In this document: piece after piece, positions 39,138-47,627 of the stretch
How positions within the stretch are numbered: position 1 is the stretch's first letter
How the letters are laid out: each line of letters opens with the position of its first letter
DNA from: Candidatus Kapaibacterium sp.
GTDB lineage: Bacteria; Bacteroidota; Ignavibacteria; Kapaibacteriales; Kapaibacteriaceae
Assembly: GCA_022842685.1 (NCBI GenBank)
Contig: JALHPC010000014.1
Coordinates: 1 to 60,015 of the forward strand
DNA length: 60,015 nt
Direction of reading: 5' to 3'
The notes under the pieces: generated by a model
The model's database searches: none
The model's input: the letters and a program-made list of their open reading frames with translations, nothing else
Told to the model about the DNA's origin: nothing
Position numbers and translations under genes: made by a program

Positions 39138-39164
39138 TTGGGGGCCTCTCAATGAGGCCCCCAA
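39138..39164 (+). terminator. Strong intergenic hairpin after the giant gene
   Basis: Perfect 11-bp stem TTGGGGGCCTC / GAGGCCCCCAA with loop TCAAT, 10 nt after the stop. No T-run follows (CTCTTAAAC), so it may attenuate, stabilise the 3' end of the upstream mRNA, or be a Rho-independent terminator of weak type. It would let the giant protein be made in a different amount from the genes downstream. Confidence 0.6.
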
Positions 39165-39174
39165 CTCTTAAACA

Positions 39175-39184
39175 ATGAAACAAA
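39175..39184 (+). repeat. ATGAAACAAA leader element, copy 2
   Basis: Identical to 32076-32085 and again in frame, 33 nt before the GGAG-preceded start at 39208. Confidence 0.35.
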
Positions 39185-39207
39185 ATAATGTACACATTGG
39201 AGTTCGT

Positions 39208-41268
39208 ATGAATCGACATGTATCGAAAGCTTTGGCGTTCATACTGTGTTCACTCATTGTTGGTACGGTTGATGGTTCAGCACAGCAGATCTTCAATCAA
39301 TTCCGTCAACCAACACTTGAAGTTGGCCGGCCGTATCGTGACCTTGACTTCTGTCAACAAACACGGGCTGCGAAAACAGTAATCACACCACAACAGTTTA
39401 CACTACCGCCAACCAACATCAACGATTTGGACGACGGTTATCACCGTATTAATTTTCCAGCTTCTTTCCGGTTCAACTTCAATGGTGTTGTTCACAACAG
39501 CATCAATGTGTCGATTAACGGTTTCGCAACCTTTGATAACACGAAGTTGACACCAGCAAAGCAATCGTCTGGTTTGTTTACGAATTCTGCCTCGTTTCCA
39601 GATAACGTTGTTGCTCCATTTTGGGGTGACCACCGCTATCGTGTAGCAGGAGACATTTCGAACGGTTATATGCCTTCGGAAGTATCTTGGGTAGTCGATT
39701 TTGATCGTGACGAGAATTGTAATGTCATCGATTATACTCGAACAAATCCGGTGACCGGTGCACAAGAAACGTTCCAACGTCGCTGCTTGATTATTCAGTG
39801 GAAGAACATCAACATTAATGATGCTTCAGTGAACTCTTCTGTAGCGAACTTCCAAGTTCGACTATACGAAGCCACTGAAGAAAACAACCGCCAAGGCGAT
39901 GTAGAATTCGCTTATGGTCAAGTTGGTGGCAATCCTAACACGGTCAATACGGTTGTCGTAACACGTGGTGCTTCAGTAGGTATCAAGGGCCGTGGCGGAT
40001 TCCCTGGTTTCCTTTCCGATTTCTGGAATGGTCTACTATACGTTCCTGCCCTAGGTGCAAACTCACGTACTGACAGCACATCCATTTGGCAACCGTCAGG
40101 TGGTCGTTCGGATGCTGTCATTCGTTTCTCTGCCATTCCAATCTTCACGCAAGACCAATGGGGTTATGGCGATGCAGATTTCTCTGGTATTCGCGGACAG
40201 CGTCACTTTAACATGTCGCAAAACCGTGCTGTAACAGCAAGCGATGCTCGTGTCATTCTCCGTTCCATGGTTACGAAGAAGTATCTTGACTCCGTTTGGA
40301 AGCGTCAAGCTTATCAAGGCGATGTAAATCATACTGGACGTTTTTACTTCACAACCTTGCGTCGTGACTTTGGTGGTGATTCGGTATTGTTCCCAGGTGG
40401 ACGTCCGATCGTTTGGCGCCGCACGATAGATGTCGACCAATTTACCGGTAAGCTATTGCGCCGTGACCTTTTCGAAGGAGATGGTCTTTACGGTATTGGT
40501 GGACGTGCTCCGGATCTTGCCAGCCTAAATCAGATCTACTACGAAGTAACTGAATATGATGCTGCTATGATCATGCGATATATCAGCGGACGTCTACCAT
40601 TCCTACCTTGGGTACGTGACAACGATACAACGGGTCCAGATTTTGGTAAAGTTGGTGATGTCGCAGTTGCAAGTGGAATCGTATTCGGTACACCACAGTC
40701 AATTGATGCAGAACGTGTTCGAGTGCCTGTGTTCTTGAATGGAAACCACAACGGCGTCTTCGGTGCAAAGTTCGAACTCGATGCCCAGATTGAAGATGTT
40801 GTTGTTTCGGACAACGGCAAGGGTACAATGAACTCTGACTTTTCTACAGAGGTTGCTGTTCTAACCGGTAATGGCGAATTTGACGCGACGACTCCTATCG
40901 CTTTTGTTACGATTAAAACAAAGGATGTTGTAAATGTCACTGGCAATCGCTTTAACGAAGTGGCCCAAGGTGATGCGCGGATCAATGTTGTTACTGTAAG
41001 CGATAATGCAACCGAAGTGTATCCTAACCCAGCAACAACATCTGCATCTATCGTTGTAAAGACGCCGGGAACGACAACTGTTCGTATTTACGACACATTC
41101 GGCAATCTTGTAAAGACGGTTGCATCGAATGTAAATGTAAGTACAGAGGCCGCCTTTAACTGGGATACAATGAATGAAGCTGGTGTTGCCGTATCGCAAG
41201 GTACGTATGTTGTCTCGATTGTTGCAGACGGCATTCAAACAACGCAAAAGCTTTCAATTGTACGTTAA
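39208..41268 (+). CDS. T9SS surface protein with dockerin-like and cohesin-like regions
   Basis: 686 residues. Signal peptide KALAFILCSLIVGTVDGSAQ, then a domain with YHRINFPASFRFNFNGVVHN and SINGFATFDNTK, and VDFDRDENCNVIDY, as in nidogen-like or PA14-like surface folds. From about residue 315, YGDADFSGIRGQRHFN, ASDARVILRSMV, GDVNHTGRFYF and YDAAMIMRYISGRLPFLPW resemble dockerin calcium-loop helices. VRVPVFLNGNHNGVFGAKFE, near residue 515, resembles the start of a cohesin. The sorting domain (VYPNPATTSASIVVKTPG, IYDTFGNLVKTV, GTYVVSIVADG, end LSIVR) closes the protein. Dockerin and cohesin on one chain would allow surface assembly with the neighbours; this is inference, and calcium ligands are only partly kept. 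GGAGTTCGT precedes the ATG; an ATG at 39175 is the alternative. Confidence 0.82.
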   Translation: MNRHVSKALAFILCSLIVGTVDGSAQQIFNQFRQPTLEVGRPYRDLDFCQQTRAAKTVITPQQFTLPPTNINDLDDGYHRINFPASFRFNFNGVVHNSINVSINGFATFDNTKLTPAKQSSGLFTNSASFPDNVVAPFWGDHRYRVAGDISNGYMPSEVSWVVDFDRDENCNVIDYTRTNPVTGAQETFQRRCLIIQWKNININDASVNSSVANFQVRLYEATEENNRQGDVEFAYGQVGGNPNTVNTVVVTRGASVGIKGRGGFPGFLSDFWNGLLYVPALGANSRTDSTSIWQPSGGRSDAVIRFSAIPIFTQDQWGYGDADFSGIRGQRHFNMSQNRAVTASDARVILRSMVTKKYLDSVWKRQAYQGDVNHTGRFYFTTLRRDFGGDSVLFPGGRPIVWRRTIDVDQFTGKLLRRDLFEGDGLYGIGGRAPDLASLNQIYYEVTEYDAAMIMRYISGRLPFLPWVRDNDTTGPDFGKVGDVAVASGIVFGTPQSIDAERVRVPVFLNGNHNGVFGAKFELDAQIEDVVVSDNGKGTMNSDFSTEVAVLTGNGEFDATTPIAFVTIKTKDVVNVTGNRFNEVAQGDARINVVTVSDNATEVYPNPATTSASIVVKTPGTTTVRIYDTFGNLVKTVASNVNVSTEAAFNWDTMNEAGVAVSQGTYVVSIVADGIQTTQKLSIVR

Positions 41269-41296
41269 GAAGTGAAATATTAAGCGGAAGGTTACT

Positions 41297-42421
41297 GTGA
41301 GATCAATCATCTGGCTACTACTCATGATGATTGGTCTCACAGTGACCGGACGCTCGGATGACACACTGTTTGTTCGATCCATAAGGACGATAGATAAGTG
41401 TTCATCTCAGAGAAGTGCACTTTTTGTCCTTGAAATGGGACAGATAAATGCTTCAGATTCTCTGATGCTCTTTGACATAACATTTGGTTACGATACTAAT
41501 TCGATGCGTCCTGGTATTCTTTTAAAAGAGAATACACTTGGTAATCAGTTGAACTATTACAATGGCCCCTTCATGAACTTGACTGTGCCATCTGAGATTA
41601 GACTCAGCGGATTTACGATTAATCGTCTGGCTGTTGGTCGTCTACCACTCATTGCGTTTAACGCTGATGTAACTGCTGACTTCTGCAGTCCAACATCGCT
41701 GTTAACAATGCCCTACTCACCGGAGTTTAATGAGGAGTTCAAAAAAACTCCCAATGTTGTTGTAATCGATTCGGTGATCTCGGTAGCCAATCAACGAAGC
41801 GATAGTACGAAGGGCATTCAGTTCAATGTTGATTCAATAGGAACTGACTCATCAAGAGTAATTAATGTACCGTTTACGATTGATCAGGGTCTAGCAGTTG
41901 GAAGTTATGCTCACTTCGCCTTAGCGAACAACAACGGATACAAGACTGTAAACGTTGAAGTTGATCAATTAGGTATAGAAATTGTAGCTATCGACGATAG
42001 CACGGTTACGACTCTAATACATGAGAACGTCCAAAGCATCACAGGTCGCATAGTTCTGAATAGAAACCTTGATACGGCAACGACTACTATCACGGCACTC
42101 GTTACAGTAGACAGTTGTCAATGTATCAGACCGGCAAAACAAGATCGCCTAGAAATATCGTATACCAAAGAATCCACAACGAGCGTGGATGCTGATGAAG
42201 ATGTTGAAATCTTTCACATAACAGATGGAAGAATTATTCTACAACATCTTCACGAGCACCCAATAGCTACAATCGTTGACATACTCGGAAAGCACTGGTG
42301 GTCATCAAACGCTCCAGTCTCAGAGTTAGATCTCAATGAAATTGATTTGCCATCTGGTGTGTATTACGTAGTACTTAAAACTAGTACTCGTACTCAGGCT
42401 CGAAACTTTGTTAAGAAATAG
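41297..42421 (+). CDS. Secreted protein with cohesin-like domain and T9SS-like tail
   Basis: 374 residues, GTG start with GGAAGG upstream. Signal peptide MRSIIWLLLMMIGLTVTG. Residues about 25-125 (SALFVLEMGQINASDSLMLF, ITFGYDTNSMRPGILL, LPLIAFNADVTADFC) follow the strand order of cohesin-like domains. Its last 70 residues look like a divergent sorting domain: ITDGRIILQHLHEHPIATIV, ILGKHWWSSNAPV, LPSGVYYVVLKTSTRTQARN, end FVKK. The ending is less typical than in the neighbours. This gene is less rich in CGT/GGT codons than the genes on both sides, so lower expression or a separate origin is possible. Lies in the cluster with 28-nt and 30-nt gaps. Confidence 0.7.
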   Translation: MRSIIWLLLMMIGLTVTGRSDDTLFVRSIRTIDKCSSQRSALFVLEMGQINASDSLMLFDITFGYDTNSMRPGILLKENTLGNQLNYYNGPFMNLTVPSEIRLSGFTINRLAVGRLPLIAFNADVTADFCSPTSLLTMPYSPEFNEEFKKTPNVVVIDSVISVANQRSDSTKGIQFNVDSIGTDSSRVINVPFTIDQGLAVGSYAHFALANNNGYKTVNVEVDQLGIEIVAIDDSTVTTLIHENVQSITGRIVLNRNLDTATTTITALVTVDSCQCIRPAKQDRLEISYTKESTTSVDADEDVEIFHITDGRIILQHLHEHPIATIVDILGKHWWSSNAPVSELDLNEIDLPSGVYYVVLKTSTRTQARNFVKK

Positions 42422-42442
42422 TTTGGTAACCTACTCAATAGA

Positions 42443-42451
42443 GGAGTTCGT
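42443..42451 (+). promoter_or_regulatory. Shared ribosome-binding site GGAGTTCGT
   Basis: GGAGTTCGT directly before the ATG at 42452 is identical to the nine bases before the ATG at 39208 (39199-39207), and both are followed by ATGA. Confidence 0.5.
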
Positions 42452-45400
42452 ATGATTCGTCGATATGCTCTCTGGGCTCGTAACACCGTAGGTGTTTTAG
42501 CTCTGTTGGCTTTGACGGCTGTGATTAGCGGTGTAGCAACTGCCCAGGTTAACCGCCCGGAATTGCCTACACTAAGCCTAACCGGTGCTATGTCGGGCTG
42601 GAACAACAATATCTATCCAGATGGTCGTATTTGGGTTCCTCGTCGTGGTGTAAACGGCGAGCGTATCCTTACGGTACCTGTGTTTGTTCGGAACTGTTGG
42701 CGCAACACGCCAACGTTCACAGCATTCCCAATCTACTCATTCAAGATGAAGATGCAGTTCGATTCAACTGCATTGGAATTCATCGGAATCGAGAAGAATG
42801 GTCCTGTTGTGGCACCTGGCCTTCTGCCACGCCCAGCATTGGCGAGAGACTTTGAATTCTCTGCTGAAGTAGCTCGTGACACTACGTATCAGAATGTCAT
42901 TAATGCACCGCTTGATAACCGTCTCCGCGGAAAGCGCGTCATGATTTCTGCAATGTCACCAAAGCCACTACCACAAACTGGTGATCCAACTGCAAACTGC
43001 GAAAGCCGTCCTTTCGTTGAACTGTTCTATGTGAAGTTTCGTGTTGTAGCCAACCCTGCTAACAATCCTGTATCGGCACGTACACCAATCATTCTGACGA
43101 ATGACACACTGTACTACAACGATTTTGCAGTTGGTCAAGAGGCCATTCTACCAAACGATCCACCTCCTGGTCGTTACGCAGGTCTTGGCGGCGTAGACAA
43201 CTTCTTCTTCGACATTAACGGTATCGAGCAAAATCGTGATGTACCTCGTTACTCACGTCCTGGCATGATCTGGGTAGAAGTAACGGACGAAATTCCGAAG
43301 TTGTCTTTCACTAACGTCGCTGACCGTCGTCTACGTCTCGTTGACTCTGTAGACGGATCTAACGGCGCAAGCTGGTTCGTTACGCAACCAATCACGATCG
43401 ACTCAGGTCTTGCATCAGGTGATCGCTTTGTTGATGATGTAAACGGTATTGGAACGCGTGATATCGACGTAATCAATGCCACTGCTGGTTCACGTGCAAC
43501 GAATATCAGCGTTTCATCTGATGAAGCATGGCTTCTATTCCGTACGTTCCGTCGTGGAGGTGGATCAGGCGAAATCGACCCTATCCCAACTCCATCACGC
43601 GAAGGCTTTATCCCTGTACTAGACAAGGGTATCCTTGGTACCGTACTTGGTGCAACTCCACAGGGTGATCCGACGGAACTACAACGTGACGTAGCATTCA
43701 GGATTCTGTGTGACCCTCAACGCCTGCCACTCAACGAAAACCGTGAAGTAACAGGTATCTATACAGGTAATATCACGTTTGAATCAGCCAGTCTCGACAT
43801 CACACCAGTAAAGGTTCGAGTTACGTTTATCTATTTCCGCCCACCATTTGAACCATCAGAATTTATTGAAGGTTGGGAAAGCACAGGTCCAATTCCAACA
43901 GGTCGCGGTATTCAGCTCGAAGTTCGCAATTCGAACAACCCAATTGAGCGTACTTACCTGGCAATGGGCGTAGGCGCACGTGCAACTGATGGTGCTGACA
44001 CACTCTTCGGTGAAACAATTTGGGAAGGACCGCTGAACTCCTTCGGCGCTCGTTGGTACCCAATGAACCGCCAAGGTCAAGACATTTATGCAAACGGTTT
44101 GCGTGACATGTGGTTCCGCACAGGTCAAGGTCAAGCAGCTGCATCACGTGATATTCGTGACATCTACAGTGACTCCACTCTGATCTTTAAGTGTCGTTTC
44201 AACGCCGGTAGTGCACTGAACTACCCAGTAGTTGTGTCGTGGAACACCGATGACTTTACGCCTGGATCGGAACTGTTCATTCGCGATACGCTAAATGGTT
44301 CACGTTTCAATGTGAACATGCGTAGCGCAACGAACATTGGTGGCTCACGCTACTCGTACACGATTCAAGATGCTGACATCAATGCCTTCATTATTGAATA
44401 CACTCTTCCGAAGGTTGCCACATTCCCAGACATCAAGAAGGGTTGGAACCTCTTGTCGATGCCTGTAAATCCATCGAATGCATTGTATTCTAATGTATTC
44501 GCAAATGGCCTGAACAAGCCAATTGTGTTTACACTCAATACCTATCAGCAAGAAGAAGTTCTTCGCCCAGGCGTTGGCTACTTTGTCAAGTTCCCAGACG
44601 ACGAACGTGTAATCATTTCTGGTGCCCGTCTTCGCCGCATCGACAACGTAACGTTCCCAGTACGCCTATTTGAAGGATGGAACACCATCGGTTCGCTATC
44701 TTCACCTGTAGCTACCGAAGATGTTAATCTCCTCCCGTTCGCAGCTGGTCAGTTCCCAACGATCGATGGTGACATCTATCGCTACGCAACAGATCGTGGA
44801 TATCAACCAGTGACAGAAATTGCTCCTGGCTATGGCTATTGGATTAAGGTCTCTGGCCAAGCATTCCTGCAAATGTTTGCTAAGTCAACAAAGGCAGGCG
44901 TGAACTTCTCGCAAGTGCGTGAAAACATGGCTGCAGAAGCTGTAAAGGTTTCTGTTTCCGATAACGCCTCGAAGATTGGCACACTTTACATTGCTCCAAC
45001 GGTTGAACACCGTAGCGTGTTTGAACTGCCACCACTTCCACCGAACGAACTCTTTGATGTTCGCTTTACGAACAACAGCTATGTAGAAGATGCTGCCAGC
45101 CCAATCATTCGCATGCAGGGCGTTGAATTCCCTGCAACGATTTCGGTTGCTGGTGCAAATACTACATACGAAGTAGTAAACGCAATCACAGGTCAAACAC
45201 TGGGAACGATTACTTCGCAAGGCAACACGGTTGTTATCAACGATCCATCAGCTACGGTTATCCGTCTGAACAACGTTGAGACAGTTGGCAATGGTCTTTC
45301 GGTCTCTCCTAATCCAGTAACAGCATCTTCGATTGTTACATACTCGGTAACTGAACCCGGTAATGTATCTGTTCAAGTGTTTAATTCGGTTGGCGAAGCG

Positions 45401-45544
45401 GTGCAAACCCTTGTCAATGAGTTCAAGACAGCAGGACAATACATGACAGACTTCACATCATCGAATCTGCCATCTGGTTCCTACATCGTTAAGGTTGTTA
45501 ACGGACGTAACGTCACAACGACGACCGCAACAATCGTTCGATAA
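42452..45544 (+). CDS. Large T9SS surface protein (1,030 residues)
   Basis: Signal peptide (GVLALLALTAVISGVATAQ) and then a cohesin-like region, about 85-210, with YSFKMKMQFDSTALEFIGIE and FVELFYVKFRVV. A module at about 485-650 carries FGARWYPMNRQGQDIY, LNYPVVVSWNTDDF, SELFIRDTLNGSRFNVNMRS; the order matches the module before the sorting domain of the giant protein. A second copy starts near residue 850 with VFELPPLPPNELFDVRF. Between them, GWNLLSMPV and GWNTIGSLSSPV are twin repeats of a glycine/tyrosine-ended fold (GYGYWIKV). Ends in a sorting domain: VSPNPVTASSIVTYSV, VFNSVGEAVQTLV, LPSGSYIVKVVNGRN, end ATIVR. Codon style is as in the giant gene. It closes the cluster: a strong terminator follows. 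Confidence 0.85.
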   Translation: MIRRYALWARNTVGVLALLALTAVISGVATAQVNRPELPTLSLTGAMSGWNNNIYPDGRIWVPRRGVNGERILTVPVFVRNCWRNTPTFTAFPIYSFKMKMQFDSTALEFIGIEKNGPVVAPGLLPRPALARDFEFSAEVARDTTYQNVINAPLDNRLRGKRVMISAMSPKPLPQTGDPTANCESRPFVELFYVKFRVVANPANNPVSARTPIILTNDTLYYNDFAVGQEAILPNDPPPGRYAGLGGVDNFFFDINGIEQNRDVPRYSRPGMIWVEVTDEIPKLSFTNVADRRLRLVDSVDGSNGASWFVTQPITIDSGLASGDRFVDDVNGIGTRDIDVINATAGSRATNISVSSDEAWLLFRTFRRGGGSGEIDPIPTPSREGFIPVLDKGILGTVLGATPQGDPTELQRDVAFRILCDPQRLPLNENREVTGIYTGNITFESASLDITPVKVRVTFIYFRPPFEPSEFIEGWESTGPIPTGRGIQLEVRNSNNPIERTYLAMGVGARATDGADTLFGETIWEGPLNSFGARWYPMNRQGQDIYANGLRDMWFRTGQGQAAASRDIRDIYSDSTLIFKCRFNAGSALNYPVVVSWNTDDFTPGSELFIRDTLNGSRFNVNMRSATNIGGSRYSYTIQDADINAFIIEYTLPKVATFPDIKKGWNLLSMPVNPSNALYSNVFANGLNKPIVFTLNTYQQEEVLRPGVGYFVKFPDDERVIISGARLRRIDNVTFPVRLFEGWNTIGSLSSPVATEDVNLLPFAAGQFPTIDGDIYRYATDRGYQPVTEIAPGYGYWIKVSGQAFLQMFAKSTKAGVNFSQVRENMAAEAVKVSVSDNASKIGTLYIAPTVEHRSVFELPPLPPNELFDVRFTNNSYVEDAASPIIRMQGVEFPATISVAGANTTYEVVNAITGQTLGTITSQGNTVVINDPSATVIRLNNVETVGNGLSVSPNPVTASSIVTYSVTEPGNVSVQVFNSVGEAVQTLVNEFKTAGQYMTDFTSSNLPSGSYIVKVVNGRNVTTTTATIVR

Positions 45545-45562
45545 AAATTGCATTTGCTCGGC

Positions 45563-45592
45563 AAAAAGGCAGCAGGTTTCTGCTGCCTTTTT
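45563..45592 (+). terminator. Rho-independent terminator
   Basis: Stem AAAAAGGCAGCAG / CTGCTGCCTTTTT with loop GTTT: 13 bp, GC-rich core and T-run, 18 nt after the stop of the 1,030-residue protein. It ends the surface-protein operon. Confidence 0.9.
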
Positions 45593-45612
45593 CCGTTTTA
45601 ACAAGATCAAGC

Positions 45613-46386
45613 ATGAGTTTTCTCTGGTTAATTGTTCTCGGTGTGTGTTCTGCTTCATCGCTGATTGCACAATCAACACGGATTCCGTTGTCGTTTCAGA
45701 ATCGAATCCCCTCGGGTGTTCAGACTAAAGTTCAAACATTAGGTATTCATGACTCTGCAACAATTGGGTACGATGAATCCTTAGGTGAAATTGAAATACC
45801 GCCATTTCCACTTCCAGGTGGGATATTCTATGTCTGGACAGTTGTCGAAACACCAGAAGTGATTTGGCTGAGTCCTCTCGACTTGCGGCCTCAACGTCCA
45901 GGTACACGTTGGTTAGACACGTTCGACATTCGTGTAGCATGGAGTGGTGGTACTCTTGATGTATCGTGGCCTTCCACGAAGCCAGAGACCATTGACTCTG
46001 CCTATCTTATCGATGCCTTTTCGGATTTCCCTCGGAACGTCGTAAAAGCGAAGCTATGGTCGAATGATGTGTTTTCGACTGCCAACCCCGCAATCGATCG
46101 CTTTCGACTTCTCGTTTGGTGGAACACAACTAATACAAGCGTAAATGCAGACCGTCGTACCAGCACGAATGTTGAGATCTTCCCTTTGCCCTCAAGTTCG
46201 TCACTGACGATTCGTGCCAATGCAGCATCCTACATGCTCTCCGACCTTGTAGGACGTGTTCTTCTCCAGGGGGCATTGCAAGACGGTGAGACAACTTTGA
46301 ATGTGGACCATCTCGTGCCCGGAACATATCTTGTACGACTCATTTCGCCATCTTCAATCGTTGGCCGCACCATCGTTATAGAATGA
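45613..46386 (+). CDS. Small T9SS surface protein
   Basis: 257 residues. Signal peptide MSFLWLIVLGVCSASSLIAQ, then a module like that in the large neighbours: LGEIEIPPFPLPGGIFYVW, RWLDTFDIRVAWSGG, TLDVSWPSTKP and DSAYLIDAFSDFP in the same order. The last 80 residues form a sorting domain with VEIFPLPSSSSLTIR, YMLSDLVGRVLLQG, LVPGTYLVRLISPS and end IVIE. So the protein is little more than one module plus the sorting signal. It starts after the terminator, hence separate transcription, and only 12 nt precede the glycosyltransferase gene, so it leads that operon. Confidence 0.8.
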   Translation: MSFLWLIVLGVCSASSLIAQSTRIPLSFQNRIPSGVQTKVQTLGIHDSATIGYDESLGEIEIPPFPLPGGIFYVWTVVETPEVIWLSPLDLRPQRPGTRWLDTFDIRVAWSGGTLDVSWPSTKPETIDSAYLIDAFSDFPRNVVKAKLWSNDVFSTANPAIDRFRLLVWWNTTNTSVNADRRTSTNVEIFPLPSSSSLTIRANAASYMLSDLVGRVLLQGALQDGETTLNVDHLVPGTYLVRLISPSSIVGRTIVIE

Positions 46387-46398
46387 TGCAGAAACTAT

Positions 46399-47571
46399 AT
46401 GTCTGAAGAACAACGACCAGAACGACAAGATCGGCAAGAACGACCAGAACGACCAGACCGTCCAGACCGTCCAGACCGTCCAGAACGTCAGGATCGATCT
46501 GATCGTCCTGAACGACAAGACCGTCAAGAGCGTACAGAGCGGGCTGGCCAAGGACAACGTCGCCGACGGGAAGGTGGCCACAATCGCCGGCGTAACGACG
46601 GCCAGCGATCTGAACATCATCGTGAACGACGTCAGCAGATCCCAGAGACGATTAGTGTTGTTATCCCGCTATTGAACGAGGAAGAGTCTCTTCGCGAACT
46701 TGCCCAGCAGCTTGAGCGAGTGTTGGAACAAACAGCGCCACGTAGATGGGACGTACTCTTCATCGATGATGGGTCAACGGATGACTCGTTCGACGTCATT
46801 GCTGAACTCAACGCAAGAAATCCTAGATTTCGTTGTTATCGTTTTCGACGAAATCATGGCAAGTCAGCCGCTCTCGCTGTTGCTTTTGCCGATGTACAAG
46901 GCGACATCGTCATCACGATGGACGCCGACCTGCAAGATGACCCTAATGAGATACCGGCTCTCATCTCGAAACTACACGATGGCTACGACCTCGTTTCGGG
47001 CTGGAAACGTAAACGTCATGATCCCTGGCACAAGACCATTCCGTCGAAGTTGTTCAACACTGTGACATCGATCATGAGCGGCGTAAAGCTTCATGACTTC
47101 AACTGCGGACTTAAGGCCTACCGCCGAGAAGTCATAGAAACGGTTCAAGTCTACGGCGAGATGCACCGCTACATTCCAGCACTAGCGCACTGGGAGGGCT
47201 TCCGTGTTACCGAGATACCCGTCCAGCATCATGCTCGCAAGTATGGCTCCAGTAAGTTCGGAGCCAGTCGCTTTGTAAAGGGCTTTCTTGACCTGTTGAC
47301 CGTGATGTTTACTACTCGGTACATCAAGCGGCCATTGCACTTCTTTGGAACCATTGGAGCACTGTTTGCTCTTGTTGGCTTCGTCACCGACACCTGGCTT
47401 GTCGTTGAGTGGTCGCTGGGTAAAACCAGCTTATCACAGCGCCCCTTAGCATTGTTTGGTGTTGCTATGATCATTGTTGGTGTACAGTTGATAAGCATTG
47501 GACTGATTGCCGAGCTCATCGTGAAGAATTCGCTTGAGCGCCAAACCTATCCAATTCGTGATCGGCTGTAG
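46399..47571 (+). CDS. Family 2 glycosyltransferase (DPM1/GtrB-like) with Arg/Asp/Pro repeat head
   Basis: 390 residues. The first 80 or so form a highly charged low-complexity head of repeats like RPDRPDRP and RQDRQER; from about residue 82 the normal enzyme begins with ISVVIPLLNEEESLRELA. Hallmarks: LFIDDGSTDDSFDVI, FRRNHGKSAALAVAF, ITMDADLQDDPNEIP (DxD metal site), VSGWKRKRHDPWHKTIPSK, LHDFNCGLKAYRREV, EMHRYIPALAHWEGF and YGSSKFGASRFVKGFLDL. Two C-terminal membrane helices follow. Such enzymes transfer sugars to undecaprenyl phosphate or modify lipid-linked glycans. The head has no counterpart in the family and may bind RNA, phosphate or a partner protein. Confidence 0.88.
   Translation: MSEEQRPERQDRQERPERPDRPDRPDRPERQDRSDRPERQDRQERTERAGQGQRRRREGGHNRRRNDGQRSEHHRERRQQIPETISVVIPLLNEEESLRELAQQLERVLEQTAPRRWDVLFIDDGSTDDSFDVIAELNARNPRFRCYRFRRNHGKSAALAVAFADVQGDIVITMDADLQDDPNEIPALISKLHDGYDLVSGWKRKRHDPWHKTIPSKLFNTVTSIMSGVKLHDFNCGLKAYRREVIETVQVYGEMHRYIPALAHWEGFRVTEIPVQHHARKYGSSKFGASRFVKGFLDLLTVMFTTRYIKRPLHFFGTIGALFALVGFVTDTWLVVEWSLGKTSLSQRPLALFGVAMIIVGVQLISIGLIAELIVKNSLERQTYPIRDRL
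46408..46545 (+). repeat. Tandem 9-nt repeats coding the Arg/Asp/Glu/Pro head
   Basis: Short imperfect units such as GACCGTCCA and GAACGACCA repeat with a 9-nt period, three exact GACCGTCCA in a row near 46457-46485. Replication slippage could change its length. Confidence 0.7.
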
Positions 47572-47627
47572 AGTAACCAAACGTCTGTAGCGTTGTTGAT
47601 GCAGTACACCCTCTCATTCCTGATTGC

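Noticed and set aside
32115..45544. The surface cluster as a mobile island.
   Set aside because: No integrase, attachment repeats or tRNA border seen; different codon use alone is better explained by expression.
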